In this document: positions 34,226 through 42,229 of the stretch, in pieces
Layout: each line of letters begins with the position of its first letter
Numbering within the stretch: position 1 is the first letter of the stretch
NCBI GenBank assembly: GCA_039586095.1
Contig: JBDHLB010000016.1
Span: 1-64,000, forward strand
Length of the DNA stretch: 64,000 bases
Reading direction: 5' to 3'
Source: JBDHBD01 sp039586095
Lineage (GTDB): Bacteria > Gemmatimonadota > Gemmatimonadetes > Palauibacterales > Palauibacteraceae
Translations under genes and position numbers: made by a program
Notes under the pieces: model-generated
Told to the model about the DNA's origin: nothing
Database searches by the model: none
Seen by the model: the letters and a program-made list of their open reading frames with translations, nothing else

Positions 34226-36373
34226 GTGGTGGTGTCGAGTCGCACATGTGAGCGAGATCGGACGTTTTCAGCCGGACCGGGCGCGGCGGCGGGCGCACGC
34301 CGGCTGGTGCGGTGTGTCCTGCTGGCGGGCCTGATCGCGGGCACGGCTGCCTGTGCCGCACCGACGACCCAACCGCCGTCCGTGGCGCCCGAATCCGAAC
34401 GGCCTGAGCCGAGAGACGAGGCACAGAGGCCCGGTGGGGCGGATGAAGGATCGGCGGCGGCGGAGCGGGCGAAACGGGATCGATTGCTCGTCGAGGGAGC
34501 CCTCCCGCCGATTCCGTCGATCGTCGCCCGTCTCGGCGTCCGCGTGCAGTATCCGCCCAGATACCAGAGGATCGTCGCGACCGACTCCAATTTCGTGTTC
34601 GGCACCGTGGGCACGGGGGACGCGCGGCTGGAGATCGACGGCCACGAGATCCCGGTGGAGGCGAACGGAGCGTTCCTCGCGTGGCTCCCGCTGCCGGCAC
34701 GAGCGGCAGGCGACACGGCCGTGTACGTCCTCCTCGCGCGCCGGGGGGTAGACGTCGATACGCTCCGCTGGCCGGTGTTGCTTCCCCGGACCCCGGTGCT
34801 CGGCCCACCGGGAAGCGTATGGCTCGATTCGACCGCAATGACCGATCCGCCCCTCCGGTGGTCGCTACCGGAAGATCCGCTCGAGTTCGAGGTTCGTGGC
34901 GCCCCGGGGGCCACACAGGCGGCAGCCGGTGCGGGGGACGGGACGGTGAGCACGTATGTGAGGGGCGTCGCGGCCGGGCGTCTGTGGGAGGCGGCCTGCC
35001 AGACGGCGCGGTGGGCTGACGCGGGGCGTCCGAGCTGCGGCGTGTCTGCCGATACGAGCGCGTCCGACCCCCAAATGACCGAGACAACCGACGCGTCGGA
35101 CAGGGTCCCGATCGCGCTCGTCGCGACCGACGGCTGGGAGACGGTGCGTCTCGAGCGGGCGCTGCCCCTGCGCCTTCTGGCTCCGTCGCTACTCCCCGTC
35201 GCCGAGCTGCGGGAGGCGCCGGACTCGGTGAACGGTCAGGCAGGCGTTGTCGTCGGCCGGCCGAGTCCATTCGGACCGTACCGCTGGCGATTCCCTGAGG
35301 GTACGCGGGCCGTCGTAACCGGGCGCGTCGCCGATCGCCTCAGGCTCCGTCTGTCCGCTGATCTCGTCGCCTGGGTCGTGGCGGACGACGCCATGCTCCT
35401 GGAGGCGGGCTCCACACCCGAGACAGCAAAGGTGTGGGATGTCAGGGTGGATGCTTCGCGCGACCCCCTCACCATTCGGCTGGGTCTGGGTGCGCCGCTG
35501 CCCGCCGAGATCGGGCAGGCAGACGCCCGTACGCTCACGCTCACCCTGTACGGGGGTCTCGGGGGAACCAACCGGATGGCGTACGGCGCAGCGGACGGGG
35601 TTGTCGAAGCGGTGTCGTGGGACCAGCTGCCCGGCCCGGCGTATCGGCTGACCGTCCGGCTCCGACGAGCCCTCTGGGGGTACCGCCTCGCCTACGAGCG
35701 TGGGGCAGCCGACGTCTACGAGGGTCCGACCGGAGGAAGAGTGGAGAACGAGCGCGGGGAAGGCGACGTGCTGGCGCTGGAGCTGCGCCTCGCTCCGAGC
35801 ATCGATCGATCCCACCCCCTGCGCGGCCGGCGTGTGGCCATCGACGCAGGCCATCCGCCCGCGGGTGCGACGGGACCGACCGGGCTTCGCGAGAGCGAGG
35901 CCAACCTGGCGATTGCCAGACGTCTGGAGGAGATGCTGCGTCGAGAGGGAGCCGAGGCCATCCTGATTCGCGACGACACCTCGGCCATGGGTCTGTACAA
36001 GCGGACGGAACTCGCACGGAACGCGGGCGCCGAGCTGTTCGTGTCCATTCACAACAATGCGCTTCCAGACGGCGTCTCGCCTTTCGGTCGAGAGGGTTCC
36101 AGCACCTACTACCACCACCCGCATGCCCGCGACCTGGCGCGGCACGTCCAGAACGGAATTGTCCGGCACATGGGTCTCCGCAATCTCGGCATCCTGTGGG
36201 GCGACCTGGCGGTCACCCGCATGACCTGGATGCCGGCCGCGCTCACCGAGGGGGCTTTTCTGATGCTCCCGCGTCATGAGGCGGGTCTCCGCCGACCGGA
36301 GTTCCAGGAGCGCTACGCGCGGGGTGTGCTAGAGGGCGTGCGCGAGTTCCTGCGGCAGCGAGCGGGCGACTGA
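34226..36373 (+). CDS. N-acetylmuramoyl-L-alanine amidase lipoprotein (Amidase_3)
   Basis: A 715-residue envelope protein. The signal ends LLAGLIAGTAACAAP, a lipobox. A long beta-rich region follows (about 85-525) with SH3-like repeats (RTPVLGPPGSVW, AVVTGRVADRLRLRLSADLVAWV) and an AMIN-like segment (VRVDASRDPLTIRLGL). The C-terminal Amidase_3 domain (about 530-710) splits peptide side chains from glycan: DAGHPP (Zn His), RESEANL (Zn Glu), SIHNNA (Zn His) and ALTEGAFLMLP (catalytic Glu). DAGHPP replaces the usual DAGHGG. GTG start with GAGGTGA upstream. Confidence 0.88.
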   Translation: MVVSSRTCERDRTFSAGPGAAAGARRLVRCVLLAGLIAGTAACAAPTTQPPSVAPESERPEPRDEAQRPGGADEGSAAAERAKRDRLLVEGALPPIPSIVARLGVRVQYPPRYQRIVATDSNFVFGTVGTGDARLEIDGHEIPVEANGAFLAWLPLPARAAGDTAVYVLLARRGVDVDTLRWPVLLPRTPVLGPPGSVWLDSTAMTDPPLRWSLPEDPLEFEVRGAPGATQAAAGAGDGTVSTYVRGVAAGRLWEAACQTARWADAGRPSCGVSADTSASDPQMTETTDASDRVPIALVATDGWETVRLERALPLRLLAPSLLPVAELREAPDSVNGQAGVVVGRPSPFGPYRWRFPEGTRAVVTGRVADRLRLRLSADLVAWVVADDAMLLEAGSTPETAKVWDVRVDASRDPLTIRLGLGAPLPAEIGQADARTLTLTLYGGLGGTNRMAYGAADGVVEAVSWDQLPGPAYRLTVRLRRALWGYRLAYERGAADVYEGPTGGRVENERGEGDVLALELRLAPSIDRSHPLRGRRVAIDAGHPPAGATGPTGLRESEANLAIARRLEEMLRREGAEAILIRDDTSAMGLYKRTELARNAGAELFVSIHNNALPDGVSPFGREGSSTYYHHPHARDLARHVQNGIVRHMGLRNLGILWGDLAVTRMTWMPAALTEGAFLMLPRHEAGLRRPEFQERYARGVLEGVREFLRQRAGD

Positions 36374-36404
36374 GGACCGAGGCGCGGAACCGCGTGTGGG
36401 ACGG

Positions 36405-36462
36405 GTCCGCACAGTGGCTGCGACCGGGGGTGCGGACGCGGCGTCAACGCGACGACTTTTTT
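36405..36462 (+). terminator. possible terminator after amidase gene
   Basis: GTCCGCAC (36405-36412) pairs with GTGCGGAC (36430-36437). A small CGTC/GACG hairpin and six T residues (36457-36462) follow. The main stem is about 20 bp from the T-run, so only the minor hairpin abuts it; termination is plausible but weak. Confidence 0.35.
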
Positions 36463-36544
36463 CGAAAATCGTGCGAGGGAGCCGTCGGCCAGGCGGCGAA
36501 CCGGCGACAAAAACTCGGGAATCGGAACGGCTCCACAAATTCCC

Positions 36545-36573
36545 TTGACCCACAACATATCGTGGCATTACCC
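36545..36573 (+). promoter_or_regulatory. putative nrdJ promoter overlapping NrdR box 1
   Basis: TTGACC (36545-36550) is a good -35; 17 bp later TTACCC (36568-36573) is a poor -10. NrdR box 1 would fill the spacer, an arrangement suited to repression. The -10 is the weak point. Confidence 0.35.
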
Positions 36574-36596
36574 TGTGGTTACCACAACATCTTGCG
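36551..36596 (+). promoter_or_regulatory. tandem NrdR-like boxes upstream of nrdJ
   Basis: Two 14-bp sites starting at 36551 and 36583, exactly 32 bp apart. Compared with the NrdR core CAC-W-ATAT-V-TTGTG, each differs at two positions (CACAACATATCGTG and CACAACATCTTGCG). Known NrdR operators are paired boxes spaced about three helical turns, as here, upstream of ribonucleotide reductase genes. The rest of the 511-bp gap (36374-36884) holds a possible terminator, a DnaA box, a 12-bp direct repeat and hairpins, but no gene. Confidence 0.72.
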
Positions 36597-36633
36597 GTTC
36601 GTGTGGAGAACGTGTCGAGAACGGACCCGCCGC

Positions 36634-36642
36634 TGTGGATAA
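36634..36642 (-). promoter_or_regulatory. perfect DnaA box in nrdJ leader
   Basis: TGTGGATAA on the plus strand is the reverse complement of TTATCCACA, the strongest DnaA box. It lies 38 bp after the second NrdR-like box. DnaA is known to regulate nrdAB in Escherichia coli, so a role here is plausible; a single 9-mer could also be chance. Confidence 0.45.
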
Positions 36643-36704
36643 GTGGCGGCCCCCCCGCCGACGAAGACCGCACGTTGGGGTACAACCGCGTATCACGTGC
36701 ATGC

Positions 36705-36749
36705 GAGAGGCGCGGCAACCGGCGTAGGCCGGCATTCGAGAGGCGCGGC
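36705..36749 (+). repeat. direct repeat in nrdJ leader
   Basis: GAGAGGCGCGGC occurs at 36705-36716 and 36738-36749, 33 bp apart. Between them is a short CCGGC/GCCGG pairing, and after them (36759-36772) a CCGGC-CGAA-GCCGG hairpin. The leader RNA is likely structured. I found no B12-box sequence typical of cobalamin riboswitches. Confidence 0.4.
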
Positions 36750-36884
36750 GCTCGGGTCCCGGCCGAAGCCGGTTCTGTTCGATAGCGCGAGGCATGGCAA
36801 CGAGATAGGCGGTAGCGGCCGGCCGAGGAGGTCGGCCGCGATGGTCTCTGCAAACCGGCAAACACAGGCGTTAGAGGCGAAGAC

Positions 36885-39479
36885 ATGATCCCACCCGAGG
36901 TGGCGGTCCAGGGCGAAGCGTCGGCTGCAAACGCGGCAGATTGGGAGACGACCCCGGATCATCTGGCCGATCCCGAACTGACCGAAAACGCGACGACCGT
37001 CCTGGCGCGCCGCTACCTGAAGCGCGGGCCGGACGGTGAACCCGTCGAGACCCCGCGGGACCTGTTCTGGCGCGTGGCCCGGGTCATCGCCGAGCAGGAT
37101 GTGCGCTACGGCGCCACGCCCGACGCGGTCCAGCACACCGCCGAGCGCTTCTATCAGCTGATGGCGGATGGCCTGTTCGAGCCGAACAGCCCGACGCTCA
37201 TGAACGCGGGTCGGCCCCTGGGCCAGCTGAGTGCCTGCTTCGTGCTGCCCGTTCCGGACAGCCTCGAGGGGATCTACGAGACTCTGCGGGACATGGCCCT
37301 GATCCATCAGTCCGGAGGCGGGACCGGCTTCGGGTTCAGCCGTTTGCGGCCACAGGGAGACGTCGTGAAGTCCACCATGGGGGTCGCCAGCGGCCCGGTG
37401 AGCTTCATGGAGGTCTACGACGCGTCGACAGAGGCGGTGAAGCAGGGCGGCACGCGCCGCGGTGCGAACATGGGCATCCTCCGCGTTGATCACCCCGACA
37501 TCCTCGGCTTCATCGACTGCAAGAAGGACAAGGCCAAGATCACGAACTTCAACATCTCCGTCGGCGTGACGCGCGCCTTCATGCAAGCGGCGAAACGGGG
37601 CGACGATTATGACCTGCTGAGCCCGCGCACGGGCGAGGTGGTCGACCGACTGAACGCCGCCGACGTGTTCGACAAGATCGTGCGTGGGGCGTGGAGAAAC
37701 GGGGAGCCGGGCGTCTTCTTCATCGACGAGGCCAACCGTTGGAACCCCGTGCCGCACCTCGGCGCGTACGAAGCGACGAACCCGTGTGGCGAGCAGCCCC
37801 TGCTGCCCTACGACGTCTGCAATCTCGGTTCGGTCAACGTCGGCCATTTCGTGACGGCCGACCAGCGCATCGACTGGGACGGTCTCCGGGAGGCCGTGCA
37901 CTACGCGACGCACTTCCTGGACAACGTCATCGATGCGAACCGGTATCCGCTTCCGGAAATCGACGACCTGTCGAAGCGAATCCGCCGTATCGGGTTGGGC
38001 ATCATGGGGTGGGCCGACATGCTCGTTCGGCTCGGCGAGCCGTACGGTTCACGCCGCTCGATCGAGCTGGGGCGCGAGGTGATGCGCTTCGTCGACGACG
38101 AGGCGAAGGTGAAATCGGAACGGCTGTCCGAGGAGCGTGGCGTGTTTCCCGAGTGGGAGCGCTCCATCTGGGGGCCGGACCACAGCGCCGCTCGGTTCGA
38201 AGACCGAGAGCGGGTTCGCCCGGAGCGGCGGCTTCGAAACTGCAACCTCACGACGGTTGCACCCACGGGCACGATCTCGATCATCGCGGGATGCTCGAGC
38301 GGGATTGAACCGCTGTTCGCGGTCGCGTTCATGCGGAACCAGGCGGGCACGCTGATGCCCGATGTGAACCCGGATTTCGTGCGCCGTGCGAAGGAAGGGG
38401 GTTGGTACTCGGAGGAATTGATGCGTCGTATCGCCGATGAGGGCCACATCCACTTTGATGAGGTGCCGGATGACGTGAAGCGGATCTTCGTCACGGCGCA
38501 CGATGTTACGCCGGAGGAGCACATTCGCATGCAGGCCGCGTTTCAGGAGCACACCGACTCGGCCATTTCGAAGACCTGCAACTTCCCCTTTGAGGCGACC
38601 GAGGATGATGTGAGGCGGATCTACGAGCTGGCCTACGAGCTGCGCTGCAAGGGGGTGACGGTGTACCGGGATGGCTCGCGGGATGAGCAGGTTCTGTCGA
38701 CCGGGAAGACGGGCAAGCCGGCGGAGGCTCTCGATCCGGCGGAGCTCGAGCCCGGGCTGGAGCGGCTGCAGGATCCCGAGCTGGCCGAGACGCTGGCGGA
38801 CGCGCTGGCCAGGATCGAGGCGCTGGAGCAGGAGAAGGTCGCGCTGGAAGGTCAGAACCGGAGTCTCACCGATGTGGTGGAGGCCAAGGACCGACAGATC
38901 GCGGCGCTGGAGGGCGACCACATGCGCCAGCCCGGTATCCGCCAGCGTCCCTCCGTCCTGCATGGTCACACGCGGAAGATCGACACGCCGCTCGGTAGCA
39001 TGTACGTCACGGTGAACGAGGACGACAAGGGACGTCCGTTCGAGGTCTTCGTGGCGCTCGGCAAGGCGGGAGGTCCGGCCATGGCGGATGCGGAAGCGAT
39101 CGGTCGACTCATCAGCCTGGCGCTCCGTTCGGGGATCTCCCTGCGCGAGGTCCATCGACAACTGCGAGGCATCTCCTCCGATCGAGCCGTGGGCCTGGGC
39201 CCGAGCAAGGTGCTGTCCAGCCCGGACGCCATCGCACAGGTGATCGAGAAGTATCTGGAGGAGAAGGAGGGAATCCAGCAGACGCTGCCGATTCCCGATG
39301 TGGACTCCGGTCGCAAGGCGAACGGCGGCGTGCAATCGGCGGAACGGCCGGAGTTCGCAAGGTACGAGGAACAGGCCGCGCGCGTGTTCATCGGAACCTG
39401 CCCCGACTGCAGGAGCAGTCTCGCCTTCGAGGAGGGCTGCGCCAAGTGCCACGCCTGTGGCTACAGTGAGTGCGGCTGA
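36885..39479 (+). CDS. nrdJ: vitamin B12-dependent (class II) ribonucleotide reductase
   Basis: An 864-residue adenosylcobalamin-dependent reductase converting ribonucleotides to deoxyribonucleotides with or without oxygen. The ten-stranded barrel carries LSACFVLPVPDS (redox Cys), ATNPCGEQPLLPYDVCNLGSVN (catalytic Asn, Cys, Glu) and APTGTISIIAGCSSGIEP. A coiled-coil linker (about 630-690) precedes a TSCPD-type domain (about 705-775). The C-terminal tail has CPDC ... CAKCHACG, the cysteines that shuttle electrons to the active site. AGAGG precedes the ATG. NrdR-like boxes and a DnaA box lie upstream. Confidence 0.95.
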   Translation: MIPPEVAVQGEASAANAADWETTPDHLADPELTENATTVLARRYLKRGPDGEPVETPRDLFWRVARVIAEQDVRYGATPDAVQHTAERFYQLMADGLFEPNSPTLMNAGRPLGQLSACFVLPVPDSLEGIYETLRDMALIHQSGGGTGFGFSRLRPQGDVVKSTMGVASGPVSFMEVYDASTEAVKQGGTRRGANMGILRVDHPDILGFIDCKKDKAKITNFNISVGVTRAFMQAAKRGDDYDLLSPRTGEVVDRLNAADVFDKIVRGAWRNGEPGVFFIDEANRWNPVPHLGAYEATNPCGEQPLLPYDVCNLGSVNVGHFVTADQRIDWDGLREAVHYATHFLDNVIDANRYPLPEIDDLSKRIRRIGLGIMGWADMLVRLGEPYGSRRSIELGREVMRFVDDEAKVKSERLSEERGVFPEWERSIWGPDHSAARFEDRERVRPERRLRNCNLTTVAPTGTISIIAGCSSGIEPLFAVAFMRNQAGTLMPDVNPDFVRRAKEGGWYSEELMRRIADEGHIHFDEVPDDVKRIFVTAHDVTPEEHIRMQAAFQEHTDSAISKTCNFPFEATEDDVRRIYELAYELRCKGVTVYRDGSRDEQVLSTGKTGKPAEALDPAELEPGLERLQDPELAETLADALARIEALEQEKVALEGQNRSLTDVVEAKDRQIAALEGDHMRQPGIRQRPSVLHGHTRKIDTPLGSMYVTVNEDDKGRPFEVFVALGKAGGPAMADAEAIGRLISLALRSGISLREVHRQLRGISSDRAVGLGPSKVLSSPDAIAQVIEKYLEEKEGIQQTLPIPDVDSGRKANGGVQSAERPEFARYEEQAARVFIGTCPDCRSSLAFEEGCAKCHACGYSECG

Positions 39480-39553
39480 CTCGACCCGGATTTGCCCGCT
39501 CACCCGAGGGTCTCCTGAACCGCCGCGTCTTGCCGGTGGGCCCGATGGACGTC

Positions 39554-39598
39554 TACAATATGTTGGGGGTGAGCCAGAGCCGACCCCTACATGTTGTG
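39554..39598 (+). promoter_or_regulatory. second tandem NrdR-like box pair, upstream of 68-aa ORF
   Basis: Two sites starting at 39554 and 39585, 31 bp apart: TACAATATGTTGGG and CCCTACATGTTGTG. Each differs from CAC-W-ATAT-V-TTGTG at two positions, the same quality and spacing as the pair before nrdJ. They start 75 bp after the nrdJ stop and 230 bp before the next start. The intervening leader (39599-39783) is structured: a CCGGC-GAA-GCCGG hairpin at 39733-39745 and a long CCCCGTG/CACGGGG-type pairing. No gene is seen in 39480-39783. Confidence 0.62.
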
Positions 39599-39783
39599 GA
39601 TCGTGTGTGGAAAGGTGGGTCCCCCACGGGGTGTCGAGGTGGAAACCCCGTGGAAAGCGTCGCCCGTCGGCGCCACGTTCGCGCGTCGCGGCCCCGCGCT
39701 GTGGGAAGCGCGGGGAGAACCCCGACCCCGTGCCGGCGAAGCCGGTTCGAGCGACGCTGTCTCAGAGGGTGGAGCCAAGACCG

Positions 39784-39990
39784 ATGACCACCGACGAGCG
39801 ACTGGGCGGTGGAGGGGCGGGGGAAGAGAGAAGCGATCAGCGGAAACACCCTGACCTGACCGCTCGCTGGTTGCGAGCAGCGGTCACCGAACATCAGGCG
39901 GCCTTCGAGCAGGAGATGGAAAGAAGCCGTCGCACCTTCTCGGACGAGTTCAAGCGTTTCTGGCGGACACGGCATATCGAACAGACGTAG
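39784..39990 (+). CDS. orphan small protein (68 aa), candidate NrdR-regulon member
   Basis: A 68-residue protein (MTTDERLGGGGAGEERSDQR ... RHIEQT). The first 25 residues are flexible and charged; the rest predicts one long amphipathic helix (LTARWLRAAVTEHQAAFEQEMERSRRTFSDEFKRFWRT). GGTGGAG stands before the ATG. It is flanked by tandem NrdR-like boxes upstream and a strong terminator downstream, so it is probably monocistronic and co-regulated with nrdJ. No family recognised. Possible roles are an NrdJ accessory or allosteric partner, but this is conjecture. Confidence 0.6.
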   Translation: MTTDERLGGGGAGEERSDQRKHPDLTARWLRAAVTEHQAAFEQEMERSRRTFSDEFKRFWRTRHIEQT

Positions 39991-40057
39991 ACGCAAGCGG
40001 AGCGGCCCGCCGGCCGGCGGGTGATACAGACGCTCCGAGCTGCCCGTGCCGTCAGAC

Positions 40058-40095
40058 AGGAGTCCCGGTCTCCGTGACCGGGACTCCTTTTTTTT
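40058..40095 (+). terminator. strong intrinsic terminator
   Basis: A perfect 13-bp stem (AGGAGTCCCGGTC / GACCGGGACTCCT) with a TCCGT loop runs straight into eight T residues. It ends the 68-aa gene transcript and isolates ispG. Confidence 0.93.
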
Positions 40096-40167
40096 CCGTC
40101 TGTAGTACCAGATTTGGAGTCGACCTACATTGGACGGCGGCGACCACAGAAGCTGGAGGAGGGTTTG

Positions 40168-41385
40168 TTGGAGTCAGGCGTGAGGCGCAGACAGACGATC
40201 AGCGTCCGGATCGGCGGGGTAGCGATCGGCAGCCGCCACCCCATCGCCATCCAGTCCATGACCAACACCGACACGGCGGACGTGCCGGCGACCGTGCGGC
40301 AGGTGGAGGAGCTCGTGGCGGCCGGCAGCGAGCTCGTCCGAGTCACGGTCAATACGTCGGCGGCAGCGGTCGCCGTGCCGGATATCAAACGGAAGCTGCA
40401 AGAGCAGGGCGTGACGGTTCCGCTCATCGGCGACTTTCACTACAACGGTCACATTCTGTTGCCGCAACATCCGGAGTGCGCCCGGGCGCTGGACAAGTAT
40501 CGCATCAACCCGGGAAACGTCGGCAAGGCGCACTGGGACACTCACTTCGCACGCATCATCGAGACGGCCATCGAACACGACAGGCCGGTGCGAATCGGCG
40601 TGAACTGGGGTTCGCTCGACGCGCTGCTCCTGACGCGGATGATGGACGACAACGCTGCTCGTTCCGAGCCGCTGGACTCGCATGCCGTGACGCTCGCTGC
40701 CATGGTGGAAAGCGCGCTCTCGTCGGCCAGATTCGCCGAGAAAGTGGGACTTCCGGCCGACCGCATCGTACTCAGCGCGAAGGTGTCGCGCGTGCCGGAC
40801 CTCGTGCGGGTCTACAGGGATCTGGCGGGGGCATGCGAGTATCCGCTTCACCTCGGGCTCACCGAGGCTGGCATGGGCCGCCGTGGTGTCGTGTCGTCGG
40901 CCTCGGCGCTGGCCCTTCTGTTGTGGGACGGGATCGGCGATACGATCCGTGTTTCGCTCACGCCGGCGCCCGGGGCCGACCGGGCGGAAGAGGTGCGGGT
41001 CGCGCAGCAGGTGCTCCAGTCACTGGGCTTGCGCAGCTTTCAACCCCAGGTGACCGCGTGTCCGGGATGCGGCCGCACGACGAGCAGCTTCTTCCAGGAA
41101 CTGGCGAGCGATGTCCAGGCGTACCTCGAGGGTCGAATGGACGAGTGGAGGAGCCGCTACCCCGGGGTCGAGGATCTGTCGGTCGCCGTGATGGGATGCG
41201 TCGTGAACGGTCCGGGGGAGTCGAAGCACGCGGATATCGGCATCTCCCTTCCCGGTACCGCCGAAGAACCGGCCGCGCCCGTCTACGTGGACGGCCAGAA
41301 GGTCACGACGCTGCGCGGAGATGGCATCGCGGAGAGATTTGTGGACCTCGTCAACGAGTACGTGGAGCGACGGTTCGGCCAGTGA
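40168..41385 (+). CDS. ispG: 4-hydroxy-3-methylbut-2-enyl-diphosphate synthase (flavodoxin-type)
   Basis: A 405-residue [4Fe-4S] enzyme of the MEP isoprenoid pathway that converts MEcPP to HMBPP. The N-terminal barrel opens RIGGVAIGSRHPIAIQSMTNTDTAD, with GNVGKAHWD and RIGVNWGSL inside. The cluster ligands are CPGCGRTTSSFF and VMGCVVNGPGES near the C-terminus, and length fits the bacterial one-piece form. TTG at 40168 is chosen because GGAGGAGG lies a few bases upstream; an earlier TTG at 40114 has none. Confidence 0.95.
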   Translation: MESGVRRRQTISVRIGGVAIGSRHPIAIQSMTNTDTADVPATVRQVEELVAAGSELVRVTVNTSAAAVAVPDIKRKLQEQGVTVPLIGDFHYNGHILLPQHPECARALDKYRINPGNVGKAHWDTHFARIIETAIEHDRPVRIGVNWGSLDALLLTRMMDDNAARSEPLDSHAVTLAAMVESALSSARFAEKVGLPADRIVLSAKVSRVPDLVRVYRDLAGACEYPLHLGLTEAGMGRRGVVSSASALALLLWDGIGDTIRVSLTPAPGADRAEEVRVAQQVLQSLGLRSFQPQVTACPGCGRTTSSFFQELASDVQAYLEGRMDEWRSRYPGVEDLSVAVMGCVVNGPGESKHADIGISLPGTAEEPAAPVYVDGQKVTTLRGDGIAERFVDLVNEYVERRFGQ

Positions 41386-41398
41386 TCGGAGGGAGGGG

Positions 41399-41785
41399 AT
41401 GAGCGCAAAGCATGTTTTTCTCGGAATCGCCCTGCTTGGACTCCTGACGGGGTGTGCACGACAGGCCGTCGTGACGTCCGGCCCGGGCGTCGAGGATGGA
41501 ATGGGCGCGGGCGAGGCCCTGCTGATCGCCGAATTGCAGCGCCTGCAGGCCAGCCAGGAGGTATACCGGGCCGAGAACGGCGTGTACGGTCTCAGTCTCT
41601 CCGCACTCGATTTCAGCCCCCGAACCGGCGTGGAAGTGGACGTGCTGGAAGCGAACGCCATCGGCTGGGCAGCGATCGCGACGACACCGGCAGGCGATGC
41701 GGAATGTGCGCTCCACGAGGGCGATGCGCGTGCACCGCGCGCCTACGTGAGCGCGCCGGGAGACGTCTTCTGTCGGTCGGATTGA
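41399..41785 (+). CDS. pilin-like lipoprotein
   Basis: A 128-residue protein with a lipobox signal (FLGIALLGLLTGCARQ, Cys18). The mature part (LLIAELQRLQASQEVYRAENGVYGLSLSALDF, then GVEVDVLEANAIGWAAIATT) has the sequence rhythm of type IV pilin globular domains, including RAENGxY, but the hydrophobic pilin helix is replaced by a lipoprotein signal. Two cysteines near the end (ECAL, FCRS) could form a disulfide as in pilins. It follows ispG by 13 bp with GGGAGGGG upstream of the ATG. Function unknown. Confidence 0.65.
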   Translation: MSAKHVFLGIALLGLLTGCARQAVVTSGPGVEDGMGAGEALLIAELQRLQASQEVYRAENGVYGLSLSALDFSPRTGVEVDVLEANAIGWAAIATTPAGDAECALHEGDARAPRAYVSAPGDVFCRSD

Positions 41786-41879
41786 GGGCGAGTCAACAGG
41801 TCCGCGGGGACGAACGGGACCGGCAGGAACATCTGATGGTGAGCAGGCCACGGCGAGCTGCCATGGCCCGGAGCTTGGA

Positions 41880-42083
41880 CTAGAACGTGCGCGGCGTCCG
41901 TCTTCTCCGGCGCCGACGTCGTCGCCGTTCTGCCGCCTTCATCTTGCGTCGCTTGGCCTCGCTCGGCTTCTCGTAGAAGCGATGCTTCTTGATGTCCCGG
42001 AAGATCCCCGCACGCTGCACTTTGCGGCGAAACTTCCGCAGCGCCCTGTTCAGCTCCTCACCTTCGCGAAGAATGTACTCCAA
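41880..42083 (-). CDS. rpsU: 30S ribosomal protein S21
   Basis: A 67-residue S21: LEYILREGEELNRALRKFRRKVQRAGIFRDIKKHRFYEKPSEAKRRKMKAAERRRR. It binds the small subunit near the anti-Shine-Dalgarno region. The start is a TTG at 42083 with AGGAGGG upstream; a longer frame starting at 42200 adds an unrelated hydrophobic leader. The C-terminal tail has ten consecutive arginines. The 146 bp to the cold-shock gene carry a GCCCA/TGGGC pairing (minus strand) followed by a distant T-run, not a convincing terminator. Confidence 0.94.
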   Translation of the reverse strand: MEYILREGEELNRALRKFRRKVQRAGIFRDIKKHRFYEKPSEAKRRKMKAAERRRRRRRRRRTPRTF

Positions 42084-42229
42084 ACCGGCTGCCCTCCTGG
42101 TACAAGTTCCATCGGCGTCTCGACGGCACCCGCCAACGCGGATCGTCTCGTGAAAGCGAAATAGCAGCAAAAAGTAGGATGCGGCCAGCCCAATCGTCAA
42201 ATGGGCGGAGGGTCTCGCCGGACGCCGCT

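Noticed and set aside
36603..36785. 60-residue plus-strand ORF in the nrdJ leader
   Set aside because: Composition follows the GC bias, no ribosome site, and it overlaps hairpins and repeats in the leader; more likely untranslated RNA.
36374..36884. Cobalamin riboswitch ahead of the B12-dependent reductase
   Set aside because: I looked for a B12-box-like core and the conserved purine-rich segments and found none; an Infernal search would be needed to exclude a divergent one.
39471..39854. Overlapping short plus-strand ORFs between nrdJ and the 68-aa gene
   Set aside because: They read through the NrdR-like boxes and hairpins with biased Arg/Gly/Pro composition and lack ribosome sites.
42084..42229. 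Terminator between cold-shock and S21 genes
   Set aside because: A GCCCA/TGGGC pair exists on the minus strand but the T-run is about 14 bases away from the stem, so the call was not made.
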